Positions 5,193 through 10,925 of a stretch of DNA of 10,925 nucleotides are shown here, one piece after another (positions within the stretch are counted from its first letter, which is position 1; every line of letters starts with the position of its first letter). Where the stretch lies: NCBI GenBank assembly GCA_905234005.1, contig CAJOFW010000022.1:1-10925 (forward strand), written 5' to 3'. This DNA comes from an uncultured Oscillospiraceae bacterium (GTDB lineage Bacteria; Bacillota; Clostridia; Oscillospirales; Oscillospiraceae). Both the position numbers and the translations under genes were made by a program. The notes under the pieces were generated by a model. That model worked only from the letters and a program-made list of their open reading frames with translations. It made no database searches and was not told where the DNA came from.

Positions 5193-6593
5193 ATGAGTAA
5201 CTACAATTATAACAACTACAGAGGCCCGTCCCCCGGACCCGGTCCGGGCGGCACGGGGCCGGGGCCGGGCGGCGGCGATCCCATCGAGACGATCTCGTGG
5301 ATCGTCGACATCGCCCTCATCTTCGTCTGGTTCCCGATCGGCCTGTTCCTGACCATCATGAACGCGATGGGCAGAAACTTCGTCGGCGACCTGATCCGCC
5401 GCTTCACCGGCGGCTCCGGGCGCACGGGGTCGGGCCGCGTCAACATGGCGACCGGCGATTCGATCCGCGCCCATCAGGAGCGCCGTGCCCGTGAGGCGGA
5501 CGCCCGCGCCCAGGCACAGGCATATGCCCGCGCCTACGAAAAGGCGCAGCCCGGCGGCGCCGCCTCCGGCGCGGCGCAGAGCGCACAGGGCGCGCAGAGC
5601 GGAAAGGACGCCGGCCGGCGCGGGAAAAACGGCAGCGCCGTGATGACCGTCGTGGGCTGGATCCTCGTCGGCGTCGGGCTGCTGGCGGCGTTCGGCAGCA
5701 TCGGGCAGGGCTTCTGGCTGATCCTGTCCCGGCTCGCGATCTCCGCCGGCGGCGGCGCTCTTCTCTGGACGGCGCGCAAGGCGAAGCGGAAGGAGGCCGC
5801 GTTCCGCCGCTGCATGACCGTCACCGGGGACAAGGGCGTCGTGAAGCTGAAGGGGCTTGCCGCCACGCTCGGCATGACCGAGGAGGAGCTGGAAAAGCAG
5901 CTCACAGAAATGCTCGACGACGGCTGGTACGGCGACCGCGCCTATCTCGACCACGCCCGGGGGCTTCTCGTCATCGAGCCGGAGTTCATGCGCGACGTCT
6001 ACAAGGCCGAGGACGAGGCGAAGGCGACCGCGAAGCAGCGTGAAAAACGCGCCGCACGGACGGAGTACGAGAAGATCATCGACGAGATCGAGGAGGTCAA
6101 CCGCGAAATCGCCGACGAGGCCATGAGCGAGAAGATCGCCACGATGCAGGAGATGACCGCCGCGATCTTCCAGGAGGTCGAGGCCCACCCCGAGAAGAAG
6201 CCGCAGATCCAGCGGTTCATGAACTACTATCTCCCCACGACGCTCAAAATGCTCAAGTCCTACGCCCGCATCGAGGCGCAGGGCGTGTCCGGCGCGAACA
6301 TGGCGAAGGCCAAGGCCGATATCGAGAGCATCGCCGACACGCTCGTGGAGGGCTACAAGAAGCAGCTCGATACGCTCTATCGCTCCGAGGCGGTGGACAT
6401 CGCCGGGGACGTGAGCCTCATCGACAGCATGATGAAGCGCGACGGTCTGGCAGGCGACAACGACTTCGCCTATACCGCGCCCCGCGCCCCCGAGCCGCAG
6501 ACACAGCCGCAGACGCAGACGCAGACGGCGGGCGGCTCTCCGTTCTCGTCCGGCTCCGCCTCGGCGGCGGCCGCGCAGGCGATGGAGGAGTGA
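5193..6593 (+). CDS. xpaC: XpaC-like membrane protein (5-bromo-4-chloroindolyl phosphate hydrolysis family)
   Basis: A 466-residue protein with an XpaC-type C-terminal domain. The best evidence is RFMNYYLPTTLKMLKSYARI followed by a helical region ending AVDIAGDVSLIDSMMKRDGL, which I recognise from that family. The N-terminus is disordered (Asn/Tyr-rich, then Gly/Pro repeats). A hydrophobic segment lies at about 33-55 and a pair at about 147-167 and 170-191. Between them is an Ala/Arg/Gln-rich helical stretch. A small helix-turn domain (VKLKGLAATLGMTEEEL, about 215-231) and a charged coiled coil (about 273-320) precede the XpaC part. The C-terminus is Pro/Gln/Thr-rich. XpaC is often found beside TelA, which is absent here; biochemical function is uncertain. 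It is the first gene of the salvage operon, three bases from the next. No ribosome site precedes the ATG. Confidence 0.8.
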   Translation: MSNYNYNNYRGPSPGPGPGGTGPGPGGGDPIETISWIVDIALIFVWFPIGLFLTIMNAMGRNFVGDLIRRFTGGSGRTGSGRVNMATGDSIRAHQERRAREADARAQAQAYARAYEKAQPGGAASGAAQSAQGAQSGKDAGRRGKNGSAVMTVVGWILVGVGLLAAFGSIGQGFWLILSRLAISAGGGALLWTARKAKRKEAAFRRCMTVTGDKGVVKLKGLAATLGMTEEELEKQLTEMLDDGWYGDRAYLDHARGLLVIEPEFMRDVYKAEDEAKATAKQREKRAARTEYEKIIDEIEEVNREIADEAMSEKIATMQEMTAAIFQEVEAHPEKKPQIQRFMNYYLPTTLKMLKSYARIEAQGVSGANMAKAKADIESIADTLVEGYKKQLDTLYRSEAVDIAGDVSLIDSMMKRDGLAGDNDFAYTAPRAPEPQTQPQTQTQTAGGSPFSSGSASAAAAQAMEE

Positions 6594-6596
6594 GTC

Positions 6597-7457
6597 ATGC
6601 CGCATCCGGAATATGAGAGGCTCGTCCGCTGCCGGGACGCCGTGGCCGCCAAAACCGGCGGCTTCCGGCCCCGTATCGCGCTCGTGCTCGGCTCCGGCCT
6701 CGGCCCGCTGGCGGAGAGGATGGACGTGCGGTACGCCGTGCCCTACGCCGACGTGGACGGGATGCCGGTATCGACCGTGCCCGGCCACGCCGGGCGGTAT
6801 CTGTTCGGGTACATCGGCGGCGTGCCCGTCGTGTGTATGCAGGGCCGCGTCCACTTCTACGAGGGACTGCCCGTGCGTGACGTCGTGCTGCCCGTCCGCG
6901 TGATGGGGCTTCTCGGGGCGCGCACGCTGTTTCTCACGAACGCCGCCGGGGGCGTCGATCCCGCGATGCCCACGCCGTCGCTGATGGTGATAGCCGATCA
7001 CATCCTGTTCGGCGTTCCGAACCCGCTGGCGGGGCCGAACATCGACGAGCTCGGCCCGCGCTTTCCCGATATGAGCGCGGTCTATGATCCCATGCTCCGG
7101 GCGCTGCTGCTCGAGCACGGACATAAGATGGGGCTTCCGATGAGCGAGGGCGTGTACATCCAGATGTCCGGCCCGAGCTTCGAGACGCCGGCGGAGATAC
7201 GCATGGCGGGTCTTCTCGGGGCCGGCGCGGTCGGGATGTCCACGGCGGTCGAGGCCGTCGCCGCACGGCATATGGGTCTGCGCGTCTGCGGCGTGTCGTG
7301 CATCACGAACAAGGCCGCCGGTCTCGAGGCCGATCACACGCTGACACACGCGGAGGTCATGGCCGCCGGCGACGCCATCGCCGCCCGCTTCTCCGCCCTC
7401 ACCGCCGCCGTCATCCCCGCGATCGACCGGCTGACGGCTGATTCGCGCGAGGAATGA
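6597..7457 (+). CDS. punA: Purine nucleoside phosphorylase (trimeric PNP/MTAP family)
   Basis: Cytosolic enzyme splitting purine nucleosides with phosphate into base and pentose 1-phosphate. Family motifs occur in order: phosphate loop GSGLG (32-36), PGHAGR (62-67), QGRVHFYEG (82-90), LTNAAGG (113-119), GPNIDELGPRFPDMS (146-160), GPSFETPAEIRM (192-203), VGMST (212-216), ITNKAAG (236-242). Glu196 and Asn238 match human PNP Glu201 and Asn243, which read 6-oxopurines. Methylthioadenosine phosphorylases carry Ser and Asp there. It should therefore prefer inosine-type nucleosides, including 5'-methylthioinosine. At 286 residues it is normal length. GGAGGAG lies seven bases before the ATG, inside the end of xpaC. 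It feeds MtnA, encoded next. Family certain; physiological substrate inferred from context. Confidence 0.92.
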   Translation: MPHPEYERLVRCRDAVAAKTGGFRPRIALVLGSGLGPLAERMDVRYAVPYADVDGMPVSTVPGHAGRYLFGYIGGVPVVCMQGRVHFYEGLPVRDVVLPVRVMGLLGARTLFLTNAAGGVDPAMPTPSLMVIADHILFGVPNPLAGPNIDELGPRFPDMSAVYDPMLRALLLEHGHKMGLPMSEGVYIQMSGPSFETPAEIRMAGLLGAGAVGMSTAVEAVAARHMGLRVCGVSCITNKAAGLEADHTLTHAEVMAAGDAIAARFSALTAAVIPAIDRLTADSREE

Positions 7458-7462
7458 TTTGC

Positions 7463-8533
7463 ATGAATACCGATACCAATATAAACCGGCCGCAGAACAT
7501 CGCGCTCACGTCTGACGGGAGCGCGGTGCGCATTATTGACCAGACACGGCTGCCCGGGGCGCTTATCTATCTCGACCTGCGTACACGGGAGGAGATGTAT
7601 GAGGCGATATTATCGCTGCGTGTGCGCGGGGCGCCGGCCATCGGCATATTCGCGGCGTACGCGGTGTACGTGCTCTCGAGGGGCTACGGCGCGGCGGATT
7701 ATTTCGAGAGGCTTGACGCCGACTGCGATTATCTCATCTCCAGCCGCCCGACGGCGGTGAATCTCGCACGGCAGGTGAACCGGGTGCGGCGCGCGGCGCA
7801 TGCCCGCGCGGATGCGTCCCCGGCGGCGGTCACGGCCTGTCTGCGGGCCGAGGCGGACGCCATCCGCCGCGAGGACGCCGCCATGTGCCGGGCCATCGCG
7901 GAGCACGGGCTGTCGCTTCTGCGCGACGGCGACACGGTGCTGACGCACTGCAACGCCGGGCCGCTCGCGACGAGCGAGTACGGCACCGGCCTCGGCCCGC
8001 TGCTGCTCGCCGCGGAGCGGGGCATGGACATACGCGCCCTCGTGGACGAGACGCGGCCGCTTCTGCAGGGGGCGAGGCTCACGGCGTGGGAGCTGATGAA
8101 CGCCGGCGTGGACTGCACGCTCATATGCGACAGCATGGCCGCGCTCGCGATGAAGCAGGGCCGCGTACAGGCCGTGCTCGCCGGATGCGACCGCATGGCC
8201 GCGAACGGCGACGCCGCGAACAAGATCGGCACCCTCGGCGCCGCGATCCTCGCGCAGCGGTACGGCGTGCCCGTGTATATCCTGCTCCCGTCCTCGACGA
8301 TCGACATGACCTGTCCCACCGGGGCGGACATCCCGATCGAGGAGCGCGGCGCGGACGAGCTGCGGTCGCTCTGGTACGCGTCGCCGATGGCCCCGGCGGG
8401 CGTGAAATGCTGGAACCCGGCGTTCGACGTGACCGATCACGAGCTGATCACCGCGATCGTGACCGAGAAGGGCGTACTCTATCCGCCGTTTGAGACGGCG
8501 CTGCAACAACACTTCGGAGGCAATTCGATATGA
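7463..8533 (+). CDS. mtnA: S-methyl-5-thioribose-1-phosphate isomerase
   Basis: Isomerises 5-methylthioribose 1-phosphate to the ribulose 1-phosphate form in methionine salvage; related enzymes also act on 5-deoxyribose 1-phosphate. It belongs to the eIF2B-like family. Visible motifs: RVRGAPAIGIFAAYA (53-67), THCNAG with catalytic Cys163, GTGLGPL (174-180), DETRPLLQGARLTAWEL (195-211), GCDRMAANGDAANKIGT with catalytic Asp243, and SSTIDMTCPTGADIPIEER near the C-terminus. The usual GADR is GCDR here. The ATG at 7463 is preferred because GAGGA lies nine bases upstream. An ATG at 7454 would add three residues and overlap the punA stop, but its ribosome site would be too close. It overlaps the deaminase gene by four bases (ATGA). 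At 356 residues it is full length. Confidence 0.95.
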   Translation: MNTDTNINRPQNIALTSDGSAVRIIDQTRLPGALIYLDLRTREEMYEAILSLRVRGAPAIGIFAAYAVYVLSRGYGAADYFERLDADCDYLISSRPTAVNLARQVNRVRRAAHARADASPAAVTACLRAEADAIRREDAAMCRAIAEHGLSLLRDGDTVLTHCNAGPLATSEYGTGLGPLLLAAERGMDIRALVDETRPLLQGARLTAWELMNAGVDCTLICDSMAALAMKQGRVQAVLAGCDRMAANGDAANKIGTLGAAILAQRYGVPVYILLPSSTIDMTCPTGADIPIEERGADELRSLWYASPMAPAGVKCWNPAFDVTDHELITAIVTEKGVLYPPFETALQQHFGGNSI

Positions 8534-9792
8534 TACGATTCACAAACGGCATCGTCCTGGAGGGACGGCAGGTCACCAACCACGAGGTCTGGATCGACGG
8601 CGGCACGATCGCCTACGTCGGCCCCGCCCGCGACGACGCGCCCGCGTTCGACCGGACGATCGACTTAAACGGCAACCTCTTAATGCCAGGCTTCAAGAAC
8701 GCGCACACGCACTCGGCCATGACGTTTCTGCGGTCGATGGCGGACGACGTGCCCCTGCAGGACTGGCTGTTCAAGCAGGTGTTCCCCCGGGAGGCGAGGC
8801 TCACGCCGGAGCGTGTCGCCGCGTTCACAAAGGTCGCGTTTCTCGAGTACCTCGCAAACGGCGTGACCGCGTGCTTCGATATGTACTTCCACACCGACGA
8901 GTTTGCCCGCGTCGCCACCGACTGGGGCTTCCGGGGCGTGATGTGCGACGCGCTCTCGGCGAACAACGACTGGGAGAGCATCTACGAGTGCCACGAGAAA
9001 TACGCGTCGTGGAGCCCGTTCGTCAGCTACCGGCTCGGCTTCCACGCCGAGTACACCGCGACCCTCGATATGCTCAAATTCGTCTCCGAGGCCGCGCACA
9101 AATGGCGTGAGCCGGTGTTTCAGCACAATTCCGAGACGAAGGCCGAGGTCGAGGGCTGCGTCGAGCGCCACGGCTGCACGCCGACCGTGCTGTTTGACCG
9201 GCTCGGGCTGTACGATTACGGCGGCGGCGGCTTCCACTGCGTGTGGATGTCGGACGAGGACATCGGGATTTTTCAAAAACGCGGCCTCACCGCCGTGCTG
9301 AACGCGTGCTCAAACGGCAAGCTCGCCAGCGGCATCGCCCCGCTGCGGCGGTTCATCGACGCGGGCGTGCGTCTCGCCGTCGGCACCGACGGCCCGGCCT
9401 CGAACAACGCGCTCGATATGTTCCGGGAGATGTACCTGATCAACATCCTCGCAAAGCTCAGCGAGGAGGACGCCGCCGCCGGCGATCCGGCGCTGATCCT
9501 CGAGGCGGCGACGTCCGGCGGCGCGAGGGTCATGGGCCTTGACGACTGCGACGCCGTCGCCCCCGGCAAGAGGGCCGATCTCACCGTCATTGATATGCAC
9601 AGGGCGAATATGCGCCCGGTGCACAACGTCGTGAAGAACCTCGTGTATTCGGGCAATCCCGGCAACGTCGTCCTCACGATGATCGACGGCGTCGTCCGCT
9701 ACGAAAACGGCGAGTACCACGTCGGCGAGGACCCCGAGGCCGTATACCGCGAGGCCGAACGCATGACAAGAGAGCTGCTGGCCGAGGCGTGA
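8530..9792 (+). CDS. mtaD: Amidohydrolase, 5'-methylthioadenosine / S-adenosylhomocysteine deaminase type
   Basis: A metal-dependent deaminase of the amidohydrolase superfamily, 420 residues. It is predicted to remove the 6-amino group from 5'-methylthioadenosine, S-adenosylhomocysteine or 5'-deoxyadenosine. Expected active-site residues are all present: His59 and His61 (AHTHSAM), His172 (GFHAEY), His199 and Glu202 (QHNSETKAEV), His236 (FHCVWMSDED) and Asp287 (GTDGPASNN). The KLASGIAPLRRFIDAGV stretch is typical of the family. His172 is followed by AEY where I would expect APY, and the usual HCVHL is HCVWM. Such changes could shift substrate choice. GGAGG lies at 8516-8520. It is the last gene of the operon and overlaps mtnA by four bases. 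Its inosine-type products are what the upstream phosphorylase should accept. Deaminase family strong; exact substrate uncertain. Confidence 0.88.
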   Translation: MIRFTNGIVLEGRQVTNHEVWIDGGTIAYVGPARDDAPAFDRTIDLNGNLLMPGFKNAHTHSAMTFLRSMADDVPLQDWLFKQVFPREARLTPERVAAFTKVAFLEYLANGVTACFDMYFHTDEFARVATDWGFRGVMCDALSANNDWESIYECHEKYASWSPFVSYRLGFHAEYTATLDMLKFVSEAAHKWREPVFQHNSETKAEVEGCVERHGCTPTVLFDRLGLYDYGGGGFHCVWMSDEDIGIFQKRGLTAVLNACSNGKLASGIAPLRRFIDAGVRLAVGTDGPASNNALDMFREMYLINILAKLSEEDAAAGDPALILEAATSGGARVMGLDDCDAVAPGKRADLTVIDMHRANMRPVHNVVKNLVYSGNPGNVVLTMIDGVVRYENGEYHVGEDPEAVYREAERMTRELLAEA

Positions 9793-9818
9793 TCGCGGCG
9801 CGAATGCGGCGGCACCCA

Positions 9819-9835
9819 CCGCCCGACAGGGGCGG
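9819..9835 (+). terminator. Weak hairpin after the salvage operon
   Basis: A 6-bp GC stem (CCGCCC with GGGCGG) around loop GACAG lies 27 bases past the deaminase stop. No T-run follows, so termination here would be inefficient and some read-through into the toxin-antitoxin genes is possible. Confidence 0.35.
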
Positions 9836-9861
9836 GGAGCGTGTATATGTGCGCATTTGTG

Positions 9862-9890
9862 TTGCAAACTGCAAAACACTGTAGTACAAT
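9862..9890 (+). promoter_or_regulatory. Promoter of the toxin-antitoxin operon
   Basis: A -35 box TTGCAA (9862-9867) lies exactly 17 bases ahead of a -10 box TACAAT (9885-9890). The -35 is part of an inverted repeat TTGCA-AAC-TGCAA (9862-9874), and the -10 runs into direct repeats. Both look like operator elements for autorepression. Start is expected near 9897, with ribosome site AGGGGG at 9931-9936. Confidence 0.82.
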
Positions 9891-9926
9891 ACAGATGCAA
9901 TCAGACGCAATACAGGCGCAATACAG
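9887..9926 (+). repeat. Four phased direct repeats (CAATACAG), probable operator
   Basis: CAATACAG occurs at 9887-9894, 9908-9915 and 9919-9926, with a one-base-shorter version CAATCAG at 9898-9904. Unit starts are 11, 10 and 11 bases apart, one helical turn each, so all lie on one face of the DNA. They span from the -10 box to about +30. Binding by the antitoxin or the toxin-antitoxin complex is the natural inference. Confidence 0.8.
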
Positions 9927-9943
9927 ACAAAGGGGGTGTTATC

Positions 9944-10240
9944 ATGAAGGACGCAACGGTCAGCGCACGGGTGGAGTACGAGGTAAAGGCCGAGGCGGAG
10001 GCCATTTTGCAGAAGCTGGGCATTCCGGTTTCGGTGGTGATCGATTCGCTGTATCGGCAGATCATCTTTACGCGGGGCGTCCCGTTCTCGCTGACGCTGC
10101 CGCCCATGCCCAAAACGCTGGACATGATGACGGAGGAGGAGCTGCACGAAAAGCTGCAGCACAGCTATGAGCAGTCGCTCAGAGGCGAGGGCCGCCCGTT
10201 CGAAGAGGTGTTCGACGAGCTGGAAAGGGGCCTTGGCTGA
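9944..10240 (+). CDS. RelB/DinJ-family antitoxin
   Basis: A 98-residue antitoxin expected to bind DNA through an N-terminal ribbon-helix-helix and to neutralise the toxin with its C-terminal half. The first half is typical: a short strand TVSARVEYEVK, a helix AEAEAILQKLGI, then PVSVVIDSLYRQII and RGVPFSL (about residues 5-50). The C-terminal half is acidic and helical (MTEEELHEKLQ, then FEEVFDELERGLG), as expected of the toxin-wrapping part. The ATG at 9944 is chosen because AGGGGG lies seven bases upstream; the open frame to 9857 begins inside the promoter. Its stop overlaps the toxin start (TGATG). It is probably autoregulated through the phased repeats upstream. Confidence 0.88.
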   Translation: MKDATVSARVEYEVKAEAEAILQKLGIPVSVVIDSLYRQIIFTRGVPFSLTLPPMPKTLDMMTEEELHEKLQHSYEQSLRGEGRPFEEVFDELERGLG

Positions 10241-10572
10241 TGGATTCCTACACAATCATCATGACGCCCGACGCCAACGACGATCTGACGGCGCTTCAGA
10301 GGTATATCACGGATGTTCTTTGTGCGCCGGGCACCGCGCTGGCCTGCGTCCGGGCGGTGCGCGGCAAGATTGCCGGCCTGTCCGAGATGCCCGCCCGATA
10401 CAGGACGGTGGACGAGGAGCCGTGGCACTCCCGCGCCGTCCGAAGGATTCTGGTCAGGAACTACTACGTTTACTATCGAATCGACGAATCCGCGAAAAAG
10501 GTATACATTCTCAATGTGATCTATGCCCGGCGCGACCAGCTTCGGGCGCTGAACGATCAGAGCGCGGAATGA
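10240..10572 (+). CDS. RelE/ParE-family toxin
   Basis: A 110-residue toxin of the RelE/ParE superfamily, which includes ribosome-dependent mRNA nucleases (RelE, YafQ) and gyrase poisons (ParE). Evidence: an N-terminal strand and helix YTIIMTPDANDDLTALQRYI, KIAGLSEMPARYR in the middle (about 47-59), and the hallmark C-terminal strands VRRILVRNYYVYYRID then VYILNVIYARRDQ (about 66-98). The Arg-rich strands fit either activity, so the target cannot be assigned. The pairing with a DinJ/RelB antitoxin leans toward an RNase. The ATG overlaps the antitoxin stop by one base, so translation is coupled and kept below that of the antitoxin. A strong terminator begins at its stop codon. Confidence 0.88.
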   Translation: MDSYTIIMTPDANDDLTALQRYITDVLCAPGTALACVRAVRGKIAGLSEMPARYRTVDEEPWHSRAVRRILVRNYYVYYRIDESAKKVYILNVIYARRDQLRALNDQSAE

Positions 10573-10620
10573 CCGCAAAAGCTCCCCGTCCGATCGGGCG
10601 GGGGGCGTTTTTTGCGGTCA
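10570..10620 (+). terminator. Strong, near-symmetric terminator of the toxin-antitoxin operon
   Basis: An outer 11-bp stem (TGACCGCAAAA with TTTTGCGGTCA) encloses an inner GC-rich stem of 11 pairs, two of them G-T, capped by loop GATC. The T-run GTTTTTT follows the inner stem on the plus strand, and the A-run AAAA serves likewise on the minus strand. The toxin stop codon forms the first bases of the stem. Confidence 0.9.
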
Positions 10621-10652
10621 ATCAGCCGCTGCCGCGGGGAATTGGCGCGTTC

Positions 10653-10768
10653 ATACTTTTTCCCCAAAGAAAAAGTATCAAAAAGAACTTTGTATTCGCA
10701 TCGAAAAGACAGCGTTTCCAAGGCTTTGCGCCCGGTAACGAGACGAAGCTTTTATCGGAGAACAGTAT
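10653..10768 (+). repeat. Copy 3 of the dispersed intergenic repeat
   Basis: A 116-base copy with the same perfect 10-bp hairpin at its start as the copy at 2994. The second stem is kept as CGTTTC with GAGACG, where an A-to-G change replaces a U-A by a U-G pair. It ends at AACAGTAT. It stands alone between two terminators rather than directly on a stop codon. Confidence 0.9.
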
Positions 10769-10769
10769 A

Positions 10770-10807
10770 AGAATCCGACCGGCCTTGTGGAAGCCGGTCG
10801 GATTCTT
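10770..10807 (+). terminator. Long hairpin directly after repeat copy 3
   Basis: Perfect 14-bp arms AGAATCCGACCGGC and GCCGGTCGGATTCT surround a loop of about 10 bases. The right arm is followed by TTC. It is terminator-shaped, but no gene lies immediately upstream. It may end a repeat-derived or small RNA, or serve a minus-strand gene outside the window. Confidence 0.65.
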
Positions 10808-10811
10808 TCAA

Positions 10812-10925
10812 GAAAAAGTATTACGCCTTGGGCAACACCGCACAAATAGGAGGCGCACGTCTTGCTTGCATCTTTTCCGGCATATTTCACAAAAAGCCTC
10901 GGGAATACACAAAGTATTCCCTGCG
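10812..10925. other. Gene-free, lower-GC tail with inverted repeat end and a palindrome
   Basis: I see no convincing gene from 10573 to the window end. Beyond the repeat and two hairpins, GAAAAAGTAT at 10812-10821 is an inverted copy of the repeat's first ten bases. Arms GGGAATAC and GTATTCCC (10901-10908 and 10914-10921) form an 8-bp hairpin around ACAAA. Base composition is less GC-rich than the flanking genes. It may be the edge of another repeat or mobile element running past the window. Confidence 0.5.

Noticed and set aside
4887..7349. A very long minus-strand open frame of about 820 codons opposite xpaC and punA
   Set aside because: It runs opposite two genes with clear family motifs. 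Its composition (His/Arg/Leu/Asp-rich, no domain recognisable) is typical of a GC-rich shadow frame. It also crosses the start of the phospholipid operon.
9887..9926. Possible CRISPR-like or plasmid-origin iteron array
   Set aside because: Units of 8 bases with 2-3-base gaps are far too short for CRISPR. No replication gene is near, and the location over a toxin-antitoxin promoter explains them better as an operator.
10678..10890. Small minus-strand open frame of 70 codons
   Set aside because: It crosses the repeat, the 14-bp hairpin and the gene-free tail, has no ribosome site, and resembles no protein I know.

Overview
This window looks like a chromosomal segment of a GC-rich, anaerobic, Clostridia-type Firmicute, probably an Oscillospirales-like gut bacterium. 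The assignment is an inference from three things: strong AGGAGG-type ribosome sites and a TTG start, a lipoprotein and XpaC-type protein of the kinds I associate with that group, and extreme GC in coding DNA with AT-rich intergenic spacers. No rRNA or tRNA is present to confirm it.

Layout. (1) 29-2994, plus strand: an amino-acid-type ABC importer made of a lipoprotein binding protein (107-1054), a permease (1238-1903) and an ATPase (1900-2994). The binding protein appears to carry its two lobes in swapped order. The ATPase carries an extra C-terminal domain resembling RsbW-type HATPase folds. (2) 3144-5078, minus strand: a two-gene phospholipid operon with its own promoter. Its first gene is a fusion of a CDP-alcohol phosphatidyltransferase to a DedA/VTT membrane domain. 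It overlaps pgsA, which starts at TTG. (3) 5193-9792, plus strand: a tightly packed four-gene operon of an XpaC-like membrane protein, purine nucleoside phosphorylase, S-methyl-5-thioribose-1-phosphate isomerase (MtnA) and an MTA/SAH-type deaminase. The three enzymes fit a deamination-first salvage route for 5'-methylthioadenosine and/or 5'-deoxyadenosine. (4) 9862-10620, plus strand: a RelB/DinJ-RelE/ParE toxin-antitoxin pair with a readable promoter, helically phased operator repeats and a strong terminator. (5) 10621-10925: no gene, but repeat DNA and hairpins.

A roughly 115-bp intergenic repeat, starting with a perfect 10-bp hairpin, occurs nearly intact at 2994-3107 and 10653-10768. A shortened, decayed copy lies at 1041-1091. 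Two of the three copies sit directly on a gene's stop codon. The copy at 1041 appears to have entered the end of the binding-protein gene and left a 10-bp direct repeat.

The most unusual items are the ATPase-HATPase fusion, the apparently permuted binding protein, the phosphatidyltransferase-VTT fusion, the mobile-looking repeat and the phased operator of the toxin-antitoxin pair. All family assignments were made by reading motifs by eye; no database search was possible.
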